Source: Candidatus Eiseniibacteriota bacterium (GTDB taxonomy: Bacteria > Eisenbacteria > RBG-16-71-46 > CAIMUX01 > WJJG01). From it: a stretch of DNA of 64,000 nt. The stretch is from positions 1-64,000 of the forward strand of contig JAGMBO010000023.1 in NCBI GenBank assembly GCA_023129715.1, given 5' to 3'. Under the pieces are notes generated by a model. It did no database searches. It saw only the letters and a program-made list of their open reading frames with translations, and was not told the origin of the DNA. Both the position numbers and the translations under genes were made by a program. Shown here in pieces: positions 33,616-42,635 of this stretch; the stretch's first letter is position 1; the number at the start of each line of letters is the position of its first letter.

Positions 33616-34682
33616 CTTACCAACGGAAGCCCCCGGTAGGTCCAACGAAATGGATGGGCCTCGAACTCGTTCCATTCGTCGATGAACTGCTCGATGGCCG
33701 TCACGAGGTCGTCCGGCGTTGCGAAGTTCCCATGGCGGAGCACTCGGCGACTCACGATCGCAAACCAGAGCTCGATCTGATTGAGCCACGATCCATGCGT
33801 CGGCGTGTAGTGGAACACGAATCGACGACCATGACGTCGATTCCAGTCTGTGACGAACAGACCTCGTCTCGTATCTTTGTGTGTGTTCAGATTGTCAAGC
33901 ACGACGTGAACTCGACGCTGTCGGTATTGAGCAGCCACCTCGTCCATGAAGGCGAAGAAGTCCTCACGCTTGCGAGTCTTCGTGCAGCGGCCCAGAACCT
34001 TGCCCGTACCAATGTTGAAACAGGCAAACAGGCACCGGGTCCCATTCCGGCGGTACTCGAACTCCTCCCGGCCAGGCCGACCCGGTCGTGCCGGCTGAAG
34101 GGCTCGACTCCGAGACAACGCCTGCATCCCCGTCTTCTCATCCACGCACAGCACCGGTTCTCCCGGCGGCCGTCGCGTGTAAAGCCGGACAATGCGTCGC
34201 ATCTTCGGATGGAACTCTGGATCGGTGCTGTGACACCACCCCTTCACCCGATGCGGCTTCAGATCGGCAGTCTCCAAGATCCTGCCCACTTCACTGGTGC
34301 TGATCGCTCGAACCAAACCCTCCGCCACGACGGCGTCACGGAGACTTTCATGGGTCCAGGTCTGACGTTCCACGCCGAAGTCCCGCGACCGCCTGCAAGC
34401 GGTTGCGATCACTGCGTGCCGTTCCAGAGAGCTGATCACCCTCGGCCGCCCCGATCGAGGATGGTCCCCAAGCCCGTTCAATCGATCCTCTCGAAAGCGG
34501 CGTAGCCACTGATTGACTCGAAGTCGGCAAGTACCCAAGTGGCGGCCGATGGCCGAGATCGATTCCCCGTCGGCCGCAAGCAAAACCATCCGGGCCCGTC
34601 GATAGAGACGCGCCTCCACGCACTGATGGCGGATGATGTCCTGAAGGTAACCTCGCTCTCGACGCGAAAGACGGATCGCCAT
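33612..34682 (-). CDS. IS630-family DDE transposase
   Basis: A 356-residue transposase. The N-terminal HTH (SISAIGRHLGTCRLRVNQWL) and winged-helix region (GLGDHPRSGRPRVISSLE) are followed by the DDE domain: first Asp in VLCVDEKTGMQALSR, second in VHVVLDNLNTHKDTR, Glu in HGSWLNQIELWFAIVSRRVL. The frame is intact with no stops, so the element may be active. The start is an ATG behind AAGGGGGG, 20 bases inside the right inverted-repeat region. It reads in the same direction as the Rho-N-like gene it follows. Confidence 0.95.
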   Translation of the reverse strand: MAIRLSRRERGYLQDIIRHQCVEARLYRRARMVLLAADGESISAIGRHLGTCRLRVNQWLRRFREDRLNGLGDHPRSGRPRVISSLERHAVIATACRRSRDFGVERQTWTHESLRDAVVAEGLVRAISTSEVGRILETADLKPHRVKGWCHSTDPEFHPKMRRIVRLYTRRPPGEPVLCVDEKTGMQALSRSRALQPARPGRPGREEFEYRRNGTRCLFACFNIGTGKVLGRCTKTRKREDFFAFMDEVAAQYRQRRVHVVLDNLNTHKDTRRGLFVTDWNRRHGRRFVFHYTPTHGSWLNQIELWFAIVSRRVLRHGNFATPDDLVTAIEQFIDEWNEFEAHPFRWTYRGLPLVR

Positions 34683-34743
34683 ACTACCCCCCTTGGTAGG
34701 CAAGTGGCGATCCGTACTGTATCAGAACTTTAGAGTTGTTGCA

Positions 34744-35058
34744 CTAGTGGGTCTTGGCCGCCGTGCGCAGTTGATGGCGCAGCCGGTGCAGCTTGCGCCG
34801 GACCCGCTTCAGTTGCGGGGCGTCCTTGGCTTCGAGCACGCGATCGCGCTCGGCCTTCAGCTCGCGGATCTTCGTCTTGATCGCTCGCTTGTCGATCCCG
34901 CCGGCGACCAGGTGGGGTTTCTCGATGCCCAGCTTCTCGGCGAGCAGATCGACCAGCTCCTCCTTGCCCTTGCCCGAAACCCCGGAGATGTCGGGATACT
35001 TCTCGGCCATCTCGCGCAACTCCGTGACCTTCGTCCTCTCTAGCTCGTGATAGTCCAT
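34744..35058 (-). CDS. Rho-N/SAP-like small protein with basic coiled-coil tail
   Basis: 104 residues. The N-terminal half matches the Rho termination factor N-domain/SAP helix-extended-helix (VTELREMAEKYPDISGVSGK, ELVDLLAEKLGI). The rest is a charged helix (KRAIKTKIRELKAERDRVLE, QLKRVRRKLHRLRHQLRT), fitting a small nucleic-acid-binding protein. The ATG has GGGGAGG upstream. Its stop TAG is built from the target TA plus the first base of the IS630 element; rejoining the flanks restores the same TAG, so the insertion left the product unchanged. Confidence 0.8.
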   Translation of the reverse strand: MDYHELERTKVTELREMAEKYPDISGVSGKGKEELVDLLAEKLGIEKPHLVAGGIDKRAIKTKIRELKAERDRVLEAKDAPQLKRVRRKLHRLRHQLRTAAKTH

Positions 35059-35376
35059 GAACTTCCTCCCCTTGAGGGACTTCCTACCCCGGTCCATCCG
35101 GGATCCCTGCGGTTCCTCCCGGCCCCGGCGGGGTCCCCGCGGGGCCCCTGCAAGGCCAAAGGGGGAAGTGTAGCCGAGCAGCCGCGCGAAGTCATCTGCT
35201 AGTGGCACGAGGTTCTCTGATGATGAGCCCTATCCATCACCCATGCATTGGGTTGGCCGCATCGCCCCCCCACTCCCACCCGGGCCCGGCATCCTGGCCC
35301 CCCGCCGGGCTCGGACCGCGCGATCCTCCCGATCTTCGCTCCACAACCTGGGGATTCCCCCAGTGCGGTGTGGGGC
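35059..35376. other. divergent intergenic region with a strong hairpin, no gene
   Basis: CCGGGCCCGGC (35280-35290) and GCCGGGCTCGG (35304-35314) form an 11-bp stem with one G-T pair around a 13-base loop. No T-tract follows. Nothing else is recognised before the ECF promoter. Confidence 0.4.
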
Positions 35377-35404
35377 TGTAACCTTGGGCAGCCTCTGCTG
35401 TCTC
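35377..35404 (+). promoter_or_regulatory. ECF-type promoter TGTAAC-17-GTCTC
   Basis: TGTAAC (35377-35382) and GTCTC (35400-35404) are 17 bases apart. This is the AAC/GTC pattern used by many ECF sigma factors, and it stands about 28 bases before the transcript reaches the ECF gene. It fits autoregulation of the sigma/anti-sigma operon. Confidence 0.55.
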
Positions 35405-35438
35405 TATTCAGTAGAGACCGGTTCCCGATAGGGCGCTG

Positions 35439-36047
35439 ATGCGGGCAGAGGCAACCATGGAATGCGCCAGCGAGAGAGCGATGTGGTCGAGCGCCTATGA
35501 ACACCACCGGCCGGCGATCTTGGGCTTCCTCAGACGCCGGTTGCCTCGCCCTGAGGAGGCCGAGGATCTCTGCCAGGAGACCTTTGCGCGCGCGCTGCGT
35601 GCCGGGGATCGTCTGCGGGATCGTACGCGGGTGCGGGCCTATCTCTTTCGGATCGCGCACAACCTGCTGGTCAATCACCTGCGCCGACACGGACGCGAGC
35701 GCATCGAGAGCGACCTCGGCGAGCAAGCCGATCTGGCCACGCTCGTCGACTCAGGTGCGCCGAGTCCCGCGGCGGAGACCGAGCTGCGGCGCATGACCGC
35801 CAGGCTCCAGGAATTGACGGAGGACCTGCCTGCCGAACAGCGCCTGGCCTTTGAACTCGGGGTGCTGCAGCGGCAACCATACGCTCGGGTGGCGGCCGCC
35901 ACCGGCTGGAGCATCGCCAAGGTCAAGGTGTGTGTCTTCCGGGCCCGTAAGCAATTGATCGCCGGACTCGGCGACTACCGGCCGGCCGCGGCTGGTCGGC
36001 GGCGGCGCAACGATGATCACCAGCGTGGCGCGCCGCGGGAGGAATGA
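35439..36047 (+). CDS. ECF-family RNA polymerase sigma factor
   Basis: 202 residues with sigma-2 (AYEHHRPAILGFLRRRLPRP, EAEDLCQETFARALRAGDRL, YLFRIAHNLLVNHLRR) and sigma-4 (ELTEDLPAEQRLAFELGVLQ, YARVAAATGWSIAKVKVCVF). It is of normal ECF length apart from a basic, disordered C-terminus. The start at 35439 has AGGG upstream; an ATG at 35457 is an alternative. The adjacent downstream gene encodes a zinc-finger anti-sigma factor (3-bp gap), and an ECF-like promoter precedes it, so it is probably an envelope-responsive, self-activated regulator. Confidence 0.92.
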   Translation: MRAEATMECASERAMWSSAYEHHRPAILGFLRRRLPRPEEAEDLCQETFARALRAGDRLRDRTRVRAYLFRIAHNLLVNHLRRHGRERIESDLGEQADLATLVDSGAPSPAAETELRRMTARLQELTEDLPAEQRLAFELGVLQRQPYARVAAATGWSIAKVKVCVFRARKQLIAGLGDYRPAAAGRRRRNDDHQRGAPREE

Positions 36048-36050
36048 GCG

Positions 36051-36725
36051 ATGAGTGATTGCGAACTCCACGAACTCAACATCTCGGCGTTGCTCGACGG
36101 GGAGCTCGAGGGCAAGGCTCTGCTGCCTCTGCTCGACCACTTGACGCACTGTCCCCACTGCCGCGCCTTCTACGACGACGCGCGCGAGCTCGAGACGCTC
36201 GTGGCGCGACTGTCCGCCCCGGCGCCGCTGGTCGCACCAGTCGATGATCGGGAGCGGCAGGTAGCGGGACCCGCAGTGCAGCAGGCAGCAGGACCCGCAG
36301 CGTGGGAGGCAGCGGGGCCCGCGGTGTGGCACCGGATCTTCCAGCCCCCCACCTGGGCCTGGGCGGCCGCTGCCTTCCTGCTCGTGGCGATCGGGTTCAC
36401 CGGCGGGCACCTGGCGAACAGGCTGCCGCAGGTGAGCGCCCCCTTGCCCGGCACTCCCGTCGAGATCACGCTGGGAGAGAACCGTGGCGCCATGGACCAG
36501 GAGCGCTTTGTCGCCCTGACCCTCGAGCTGCTGCGCGCCGATCCTGGCTATCATCGCGAGATGCTGCACGTGCTGCAACAGGTGCAGCCAACGGAGCAGA
36601 ACGAAGAACTGGTCCCCCTCTTCGCCTCCAGCCTGTCCCGCGAAGACCATCTCCGCGACGATTCAGCGGAAGGTCTCGGCGAGACGCGCCGGCCTTCCGA
36701 GGAGTCGGGGCAGGCCATCGAATAG
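36051..36725 (+). CDS. zinc-finger-type transmembrane anti-sigma factor
   Basis: 224 residues. The N-terminal ZAS-like domain (ELNISALLDGELEGKALLPL, then HLTHCPHCRAFYDDARELE) carries the H-x3-C-x2-C pattern. A proline/alanine segment with a short repeat (AGPAVQQAAGPAAWEAAGPAV) leads to one membrane helix (WAWAAAAFLLVAIGFTGG) and a periplasmic helical domain of about 90 residues (MDQERFVALTLELLRADPGY). It presumably holds the ECF factor at the membrane until an envelope signal acts on the outer domain. Confidence 0.88.
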   Translation: MSDCELHELNISALLDGELEGKALLPLLDHLTHCPHCRAFYDDARELETLVARLSAPAPLVAPVDDRERQVAGPAVQQAAGPAAWEAAGPAVWHRIFQPPTWAWAAAAFLLVAIGFTGGHLANRLPQVSAPLPGTPVEITLGENRGAMDQERFVALTLELLRADPGYHREMLHVLQQVQPTEQNEELVPLFASSLSREDHLRDDSAEGLGETRRPSEESGQAIE

Positions 36726-36799
36726 TACGACCACCGCGGCCACGCCGCCCGGGGCTGCATCGGCCGGGCGGGCACGCGGCGCTGGGGAAAGGAGAAAAG

Positions 36800-38071
36800 A
36801 TGAAACGCTCCAAGGAATGCCTGCTCGCCGCTCTGGCGCTGCTCCTCGTTCCCTGCGTAGGCCTTGGATTCGCCCGGGCGGCGGACGAGAGCCAGGGCTT
36901 CCTCTATGGTCGCATCATCACCGACGGGGGCACCGAGTATGTCGGCTTCCTGCGTTGGGGCGATGAGGAAGCCTGCTGGGACGACCTCTTCCACTCCCTG
37001 AAGGAGGATCTCCCCTATCAGGAGTCGGTCGATTGGAAAGAGCGGAAAGACCGTCCCCGCCGCCGCGGCCTGGTCAAGGTGCTCTCCTGGATGATCGAGT
37101 GGGAGTCGGACAAGGAGTTCTGGGAGGAGAGCGCCTCGCGGATCTTCATTGCCCGCTTTGGGGACATCCGCGAGATCCGGGTCACCGGAGGCGAAGACGC
37201 CGAGGTGTTCATGAAGAGCGGTGAGTCCTACGACGTCAGCGGCTATGCCAACGACGTCGGCGGCACCGTGCATGTCGAAGATGGGAGCCTCGGGGAGATC
37301 GATCTGCGCTGGAACCGCATCGATACGATCGAGTTCCTGCCCGTACCGGCGGGGGCGCAGCGGGGCGCCTACCGGTTGCATGGCCGCGTGGAGACCGACG
37401 CGGGGGAGTTCAGCGGGTTCATCCAGTGGGACAAGCAGGAGTGTCTCAGCACCGATCTGCTCGATGGCGAGACGCGCGATGGTGATGTCTCGATCGAAAT
37501 GGGCCGCATCCGCTCGATCGAGCGGCGCGGTCGCAGCAGCTCACTGGTTGTACTCAAGGATGGCCGCGAGCTGCGTCTGCGGGGCACGAACGATGTCAAC
37601 AGCGAGAACCGCGGCATCATGGTCGAGGACCCGCGCTACGGCCGGCTGACGATCCCCTGGGGTGAGTTCGAGATGATCACCTTCTCCGATCCGGGCGGCA
37701 GCGGCCGCGGCTATGAGCGCTACGGCCCCCTCGGCTGGTTGCACGGCAAGGTGATCGACCGGGACGATCGGGAGCACCGCGGCCGCCTGGTCATCGACCT
37801 CGACGAAGCCGAGGCCTGGGAGATGCTCAACGGCTCCTACCGCGAGATCAAGTTCGACATTCCGCTGGCCAACGTCCGGGTCATCGAGCCCCGCGGCTAC
37901 GACGAGAGCCGCATCACGCTCCACGGCGGTGCGGAGATCGACCTCGAGGATGGCCAGGACGTCAGCGACAAGAACGACGGCGTGCTGATCTTCCAGAACG
38001 ACGACGACGACGATCGCGATGCGCTCTACATCCCCTGGGACGAGATCGAGCGCATCGAATTCGATCACTAG
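36800..38071 (+). CDS. exported protein with three related beta-rich repeats
   Basis: 423 residues; ATG behind AAAGGAG; signal peptide (CLLAALALLLVPCVGLGFARA). Three segments open alike: YGRIITDGGTEYVGFLRWGD, HGRVETDAGEFSGFIQWDKQ and HGKVIDRDDREHRGRLVIDL. Each continues with an Ile/Glu-ending strand motif (DLRWNRIDTIEFLP; IPWGEFEMITFSD; IPWDEIERIEFDH), giving three copies of about 130 residues. The pattern suggests a tandem small beta-barrel fold. As the third gene of the ECF operon it is the likeliest sigma-dependent envelope effector or sensor. I do not recognise a named family. Confidence 0.75.
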   Translation: MKRSKECLLAALALLLVPCVGLGFARAADESQGFLYGRIITDGGTEYVGFLRWGDEEACWDDLFHSLKEDLPYQESVDWKERKDRPRRRGLVKVLSWMIEWESDKEFWEESASRIFIARFGDIREIRVTGGEDAEVFMKSGESYDVSGYANDVGGTVHVEDGSLGEIDLRWNRIDTIEFLPVPAGAQRGAYRLHGRVETDAGEFSGFIQWDKQECLSTDLLDGETRDGDVSIEMGRIRSIERRGRSSSLVVLKDGRELRLRGTNDVNSENRGIMVEDPRYGRLTIPWGEFEMITFSDPGGSGRGYERYGPLGWLHGKVIDRDDREHRGRLVIDLDEAEAWEMLNGSYREIKFDIPLANVRVIEPRGYDESRITLHGGAEIDLEDGQDVSDKNDGVLIFQNDDDDDRDALYIPWDEIERIEFDH

Positions 38072-38164
38072 GAGTATGAGTCCACCGCGGCGCTGGCGGC
38101 AGCGTCGTGAGAACCACCCCGGCGGTGAACGAGGGGGCCGGTTGGGCGATGAGCCCGCCGGCCC

Positions 38165-39256
38165 TCACGCCTCGGCCCGAGGGCGACCCTCTCGTTGGCG
38201 CGCCCGCTGCGCGCGGCGTACCGACAAGACGGCCTGCTCCCGAAGCAGCTTGCGGTAGCTGCGCACATGCCCCGCATCGATGCGCCCGGCCTGCACGCCG
38301 GCCTGTACGGCACACCCGGGTTCACCCATGTGCCGGCAATTGCGGAAGCGGCAGTTCGCCGCCAGGGCCTCGAGCTCGGCAAAGACCTGCTCGGACGTGT
38401 CTGCTTCTCCCCAGACCGTGAGTTGGCGAAGGCCCGGGGTGTCGATCAGCAAGGCGCCCCCGGGCAGGGAGAACATTTCGCGCGCAGTCGTCGTGTGCCG
38501 GCCCCGGTCGTCGAAAGCCCGCACCTCGCGCACGTTCTGACGCGCCTCGCCGAGCAGCGCGTTGATCAGCGTCGACTTGCCCACACCCGAGGATCCGAGC
38601 AGGGCGACGGTGGCCCCGCGCGTCAGGTAGGGTTGCAGGCCATCCAGGCCGCGGCCTTGCACGGCGCTGACGATGTGCCGAGGCGCACCCTCGGCACCCG
38701 GGCCCAACTGCGCCAGGCAGGCATCGGGATCGGGGCAGAGGTCCGCCTTGTTGAGGACCAGCACCGGCCGCGCGCCGCTCTCCCAGGCGACGGCGAGATA
38801 CCGTTCGATGCGCCGCGGGTTGAAGTCACGATCGAGACCACTGACCAGGAAGGCGGTGTCGATGTTCGCCGCCAACACCTGCTCTTCTGTCCGTCCGGGC
38901 CGGTACTTCGGCCCCCCGGCCAGGACTGCCTTGCGCGAGAAGCTGCTCTTGCGCGGCAGGCGCGCCACAATGCGTCCTTCCCCCCCCTCAACGGCCGGAG
39001 GGCGGCCGCCGCTTCGCGGATCGCCCCCCTCGAGAACGACCCAGTCCCCCACGGTCGGATAGTTGCTCCACGCCTCGGCCGCGTGACGGAAACGGCCGGC
39101 GATCCGCGCGCTGCATTCCCCCTCCGCGCTCAGCAGGCGGTAGCGTTGGCGATCCTGACGAATCACCCGCGCGGGAGCTACCCCTGGCGCGGCATGGGAC
39201 TCGAAGGCCCGGGCGAAAACCTGATCCCATCCGAAGTCGCGCAGGTCGATCTGCAT
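38165..39256 (-). CDS. rsgA: ribosome small-subunit maturation GTPase RsgA
   Basis: Circularly permuted GTPase that checks 30S subunit assembly. An OB-fold (ARIAGRFRHAAEAWSNYPTV then GDWVVLEGG) is followed by permuted G motifs: LVLNKADLCPD (G4), SAVQGRGLDGL (G5), LLGSSGVGKSTLINALLGEA (G1) and LIDTPGLRQL (G3). The C-terminal zinc motif is CRFRNCRHMGEPGCAVQAGV, with the C-x5-C-x-H-x5-C pattern. The start is the ATG of MQIDLRDFGWDQ, with GGAAGGA upstream; earlier in-frame codons lack a ribosome site. Confidence 0.95.
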   Translation of the reverse strand: MQIDLRDFGWDQVFARAFESHAAPGVAPARVIRQDRQRYRLLSAEGECSARIAGRFRHAAEAWSNYPTVGDWVVLEGGDPRSGGRPPAVEGGEGRIVARLPRKSSFSRKAVLAGGPKYRPGRTEEQVLAANIDTAFLVSGLDRDFNPRRIERYLAVAWESGARPVLVLNKADLCPDPDACLAQLGPGAEGAPRHIVSAVQGRGLDGLQPYLTRGATVALLGSSGVGKSTLINALLGEARQNVREVRAFDDRGRHTTTAREMFSLPGGALLIDTPGLRQLTVWGEADTSEQVFAELEALAANCRFRNCRHMGEPGCAVQAGVQAGRIDAGHVRSYRKLLREQAVLSVRRAQRARQREGRPRAEA

Positions 39257-39631
39257 GCGATGTCCTTCCCCCGTCTTCCCGGGACCCCGGCAGCCGTGCG
39301 GGCTCGTCTGTCTTGCACACCTCAACCCCACTGGCTTGCATTCTGAGGAAGGCGGCTTTCAGGATACCGGGCCGTGCCCGCCACGCAGCCGCCGCGAGGG
39401 GTGCCGCCGCTCGCGGCTTGCCGGACGCGGCTTGCCGGTCGCCCACGGCGTCCGGCCGCTTCCGGCAGGGCGGCTCGAACCACACGCCCATGCGTTGGCG
39501 CGACTGATCGGCTTGCTCTCTCAGGTGGGATCCAGGTCTTGGGGCGGTAGGGAAGGAGGGCGATCCTCGGTCGACACCAGACCGCGGCACTCTCGCGGCC
39601 GGCCGGGGCCGCAGCGGCGCATCCGGAAGAT
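39257..39631. other. gap between rsgA and tRNA-Glu, no gene
   Basis: 375 bp without a credible coding frame. A tandem 14-base repeat (CGCGGCTTGCCGG) sits at 39412-39424 and 39426-39438. No clear terminator for the tRNA was found. Confidence 0.4.
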
Positions 39632-39709
39632 TGGCGTCCCCAACGGGATTCGAACCCGTGTTGCCGCCGTGAAAGGGCGGTGTCCTAGGCCGGCCTAGAC
39701 GATGGGGAC
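39632..39709 (-). tRNA. tRNA-Glu (anticodon UUC), CCA encoded
   Basis: The minus strand folds as a full cloverleaf. The acceptor stem GTCCCCA pairs with TGGGGAC, the discriminator is G and CCA is encoded. The anticodon stem CCGCC/GGCGG closes the loop CTTTCAC with anticodon TTC. The T arm is ACGGGTTCGAATCCCGT. The identity Glu follows from the anticodon. Confidence 0.97.
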
Positions 39710-39729
39710 GCGAAAACGTGTGGCATGGG

Positions 39730-39758
39730 ACTTTGGGGGATGATTGCCCGGGGGTCAA
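39730..39758 (-). promoter_or_regulatory. possible tRNA-Glu promoter TTGACC-17-CAAAGT
   Basis: The -35 at 39758-39753 is good and the -10 at 39735-39730 weak. Spacing is 17, giving a leader of about 14 bases before the tRNA. Confidence 0.4.
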
Positions 39759-39764
39759 GGCACT

Positions 39765-41117
39765 TCACGCCCGCCCCGCCTCCGGGTCCGGCGCCCGCTG
39801 CGCCTCCCGCGCCACGCGGATCCGCTCGATGTGCTGCGCCCAGAGGCGCGCTTCACGCCCCTGATCGGAGGGCCGGTAGTAGCGGCGCCGGGACAATCCC
39901 TCGGGCAGGTAGTCTTCGTCCACCCAGCGCCCCGGATAATCGTGCGGATAGCGATACTCGCGCCCATAGCCGAGTCCCTTCATCAGCCCGGTGGGCGCAT
40001 TGCGCAGGTGAAGCGGAACCGGGAGGCTGCCGCCCTCCTGGACCGCCTCGCGCGCCCGGCGGTAGGCGCCCTCGAGCGCATTGCTCTTCGGCGCCAGCGC
40101 AAGATAGACGACCGCCTCGGCCAGCGCGAGCGTTCCCTCGGGAAGCCCGATGAAGTGAACGGCATCCTTGGCGGAGATCGCCAGCATCAACGCAGCGGGA
40201 TCGGCCAGCCCGATGTCCTCGCTCGCCATGCGCACGATCCGGCGCGCGACATAGAGGGGATCCTCCCCCCCCTCCAGCAGCCGGGCAAGCCAGTAGAGGG
40301 AGCCATCCGGGTCACTGCCCCGGACGCTCTTGTGCAAGGCCGAGATCAGGTTGAAGTGCGCCTCGCCGGCGCGGTCGGCAGCGAGGAAGATCCGTCCCTT
40401 CAACCGTCCGAGATCCTCCAGACTCACCCGGCGCTGTCCCACCTCGTCGGGCGGCACCAAGACCGCGAGCGTTTCCAACGCATTCAGAAGCTGCCGGGCA
40501 TCCCCATCCGCAAGACCGACCAACCGATCGAGCGCATCGGCGGCAATGCTCAAGGCCGCTTCCCCCAGGCCCCGCTCCCCGTCAGCGAGCGCCCGCTCGG
40601 CGAGCGTGCGCAGATCTTCCTCGGCGAGGCGGTGGAGCACAAAGACATGACAACGCGAGAGCAGCGCGCTGTTGACCTCGAAGGAGGGGTTCTCGGTCGT
40701 CGCGCCGACCAAGACGACGGTTCCCGCCTCGACGTGGGGCAGCAGCGCATCCTGCTGCGCCTTGTTGAAGCGGTGCACTTCGTCGATGAAGAGCAGGGTG
40801 CGCAATCCGTGGGATCGCTGCGCATCGGCCGCCGCCAGAGCCACCCGGCGGATATCCTTGACGCCCGCCATCACCGCACTGAAAGACTCGCCGCGATAAC
40901 CCGGCACGCGCTCGAGCAGGCGCGCCAGGGTCGTCTTGCCGGAACCGGGCGGCCCCCAGAGGATCATCGAGGGCAGCTCTCCCGACTCCGTTGCTCGCCG
41001 CAAGATCCCCTGAGGCCCCAGCAGATGTTCCTGCCCCAGGACCTCGTCGATGTGCCCCGGGCGCATTCGCTCGGCCAGTGGCGGCCGCGCCTCGCGGTTG
41101 CCGAACAGGTCACCCAT
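39765..41117 (-). CDS. rarA: replication-associated recombination ATPase RarA/MgsA
   Basis: AAA+ clamp-loader-like ATPase acting at stalled forks. 450 residues starting [20 protein letters not shown]; the frame extends 45 codons upstream without support. Walker A is [17 protein letters not shown] and Walker [21 protein letters not shown]. Sensor I is [20 protein letters not shown] with arginine finger SRC, and sensor II is [11 protein letters not shown]. The C-terminal tetramerisation region includes [31 protein letters not shown] and [19 protein letters not shown], all typical of RarA. Confidence 0.96.
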   Translation of the reverse strand: MGDLFGNREARPPLAERMRPGHIDEVLGQEHLLGPQGILRRATESGELPSMILWGPPGSGKTTLARLLERVPGYRGESFSAVMAGVKDIRRVALAAADAQRSHGLRTLLFIDEVHRFNKAQQDALLPHVEAGTVVLVGATTENPSFEVNSALLSRCHVFVLHRLAEEDLRTLAERALADGERGLGEAALSIAADALDRLVGLADGDARQLLNALETLAVLVPPDEVGQRRVSLEDLGRLKGRIFLAADRAGEAHFNLISALHKSVRGSDPDGSLYWLARLLEGGEDPLYVARRIVRMASEDIGLADPAALMLAISAKDAVHFIGLPEGTLALAEAVVYLALAPKSNALEGAYRRAREAVQEGGSLPVPLHLRNAPTGLMKGLGYGREYRYPHDYPGRWVDEDYLPEGLSRRRYYRPSDQGREARLWAQHIERIRVAREAQRAPDPEAGRA

Positions 41118-41164
41118 GTTTTGATCTTCCCACCACCGCGCTGCTCGGCCGGCGGGCTCTGCGG

Positions 41165-42145
41165 TCAGTCGCCATAGCCGCCCGGGAAGCGCTCCATCCA
41201 GCGCCAGGCATCCCCGACGATCGTCTCGAGCTCGGCCCGCTGCGGCCGCCAACCGAGCAACTTGCGGGCGCGCTCCGCCGAGGCGACCAGCCGGGCGGGG
41301 TCGCCCGGCCGCCGGGGCGCGTCCCTCAACGGCACGCGCCGCCCGGTGACCCGCCCGACGACATCGATCACCTCCCGAACCGAGTAGCCCTCTCCGTTGC
41401 CCAGATTGAACGTCGTCTCCTCCAGTTCACCCAGGTGCTCCAGGGCCAGGATGTGCGCGTCGGCAAGATCACAGACATGGATGTAGTCCCGGATGCAGGT
41501 CCCATCCGGCGTCGGGTAGTCCTGCCCAAACACGGAGAGCGTTTCGAGCCGCCCCGCGGCGGCATTCAGGGCCAGCGGGATCAGGTGGGTCTCGGGAGCA
41601 TGGTCCTCGCCGCGGTTGCTCGATGCCCCCGCGGCGTTGAAGTAGCGCAGTGCGGCATACTGCAGTCCATGGATACGGCGATGCCAGTCGAGAATCCGCT
41701 CGGAGATCGTCTTGCTCTCGCCATAGGGATTCGTGGGAGCGATCGGATCGCTCTCGGTGATCGGCACGTGGCCGGGCTCGCCGTAGACGGCGGCGGTCGA
41801 GGAGAAGATGATCCGCCCGACGCCGACCCTCCCCATGGCGCGCAACAGGCGAATCATGCCGGTGACGTTGTTGTCGAAGTACTCGCCGGGATGCTCCATC
41901 GACTCCCCGACGAGGCTCGCCGCCGAGAAGTGCATCACGCACTCGATGCCGGCGGCCGCCATCAGTCGCGCGAGCGGCTCTTGATCACGGATATCCAGCA
42001 CTTCCAGCCGGGCCCCCTCGGGCACGGCGCGCCGGTGGCCACGGCTCAGATTGTCCGCGACCAGAACCTCGTGTCCGGCCTCCAGCAGTCGCTCGGCTGT
42101 AACGCTGCCGATATACCCCGCCCCACCGGTGACGAGAACCTTCAC
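41165..42145 (-). CDS. galE: UDP-glucose 4-epimerase
   Basis: Interconverts UDP-glucose and UDP-galactose (or the GlcNAc forms) using bound NAD. An extended SDR of 326 residues: [33 protein letters not shown], catalytic Ser/Tyr region [20 protein letters not shown] with Tyr-Lys in [14 protein letters not shown], and [20 protein letters not shown]. It supplies sugars for the surface-glycan genes at the right of the window. It follows rarA's start by 47 bp on the same strand. Confidence 0.95.
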   Translation of the reverse strand: MKVLVTGGAGYIGSVTAERLLEAGHEVLVADNLSRGHRRAVPEGARLEVLDIRDQEPLARLMAAAGIECVMHFSAASLVGESMEHPGEYFDNNVTGMIRLLRAMGRVGVGRIIFSSTAAVYGEPGHVPITESDPIAPTNPYGESKTISERILDWHRRIHGLQYAALRYFNAAGASSNRGEDHAPETHLIPLALNAAAGRLETLSVFGQDYPTPDGTCIRDYIHVCDLADAHILALEHLGELEETTFNLGNGEGYSVREVIDVVGRVTGRRVPLRDAPRRPGDPARLVASAERARKLLGWRPQRAELETIVGDAWRWMERFPGGYGD

Positions 42146-42280
42146 CTCGACCTCCCCAGCGCATCCCTGGCGCTCGGCTGTGCAACTGGCGTCTCGGGAA
42201 TGAGATCGCGCGGAGTCATTCTAGGCGAGCGGGGTGCCTGGGAAAAGGGGCGGTTCACACGGGACCTAGCACAAAGGAAA

Positions 42281-42311
42281 CCCTCCCCGCACCGTTCCCG
42301 GGCGAGGAGGG
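42281..42311 (-). terminator. rho-independent-type terminator on the minus strand
   Basis: On the minus strand CCCTCCTCGC (42311-42302) pairs with GCGGGGAGGG (42290-42281) through one G-T pair, followed by TTTCCTTTGT. It would end transcripts entering from the histone-like gene and insulate galE. Confidence 0.6.
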
Positions 42312-42635
42312 CTTGACAGGTTCTCAGGATCAGAGATAGGATTTATGTGAAGCAAGCGAAGCGATGTTCCCTGCCATTGACGGGAACGCCCGAATTCGCG
42401 ACCCAATCTCAGTTTGGCGGGTACACCCAATCGACGGGGTCGGCTGGTCCGGGTGCGTTTTTGGCGGGGAACTTCTCTGTTCCCGCGAAACTCGATCCCC
42501 CCGGGGGCAGCCCGACCGGGGGCCGTGCCCCCCCGGAGAGATCTCGCCGACTGAAGTCCCTGCAGCCAAGGCCAGCAGGACGGACGCGTTCAATCACCCG
42601 TCCACATCCAGCGGCGTGCGCGAAGCGACCTACCA
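42312..42635. other. gap between the terminator and the histone-like gene, no gene
   Basis: About 320 bp. There are two strong inverted repeats without T-tracts: GCGGGGAAC with GTTCCCGC near 42466-42487, and runs of G and C around 42497-42540. They may be transcript 3' structure for the histone-like gene. No known RNA family was recognised. Confidence 0.35.

Larger units (their letters stand above)
33278..34744 (-). mobile_element. complete IS630-family insertion sequence with a passenger gene
   Basis: A 1467-bp element bounded by 28-bp terminal inverted repeats with one mismatch (GTGCAACAACTCTAAAGTTC at both outer ends). It is flanked by TA (33276-33277 and 34745-34746), the IS630/Tc1 target duplication. 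It carries a transposase and a short downstream gene on the minus strand. Its base composition is visibly less GC-rich than the neighbours, in keeping with recent arrival. Confidence 0.93.

Noticed and set aside
35199-35726. A 175-codon minus-strand frame
   Set aside because: It is antisense to the ECF sigma factor gene and its promoter region.
42466-42487. A stem (GCGGGGAAC/GTTCCCGC) considered as a terminator
   Set aside because: It is followed by A, not T, residues on the relevant strand. The minus-strand stem at 42281-42311 is a better terminator.
42330-42593. An 87-codon minus-strand frame
   Set aside because: No ribosome site, no recognisable features and strong inverted repeats inside. 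It is probably a 3' untranslated or intergenic region.
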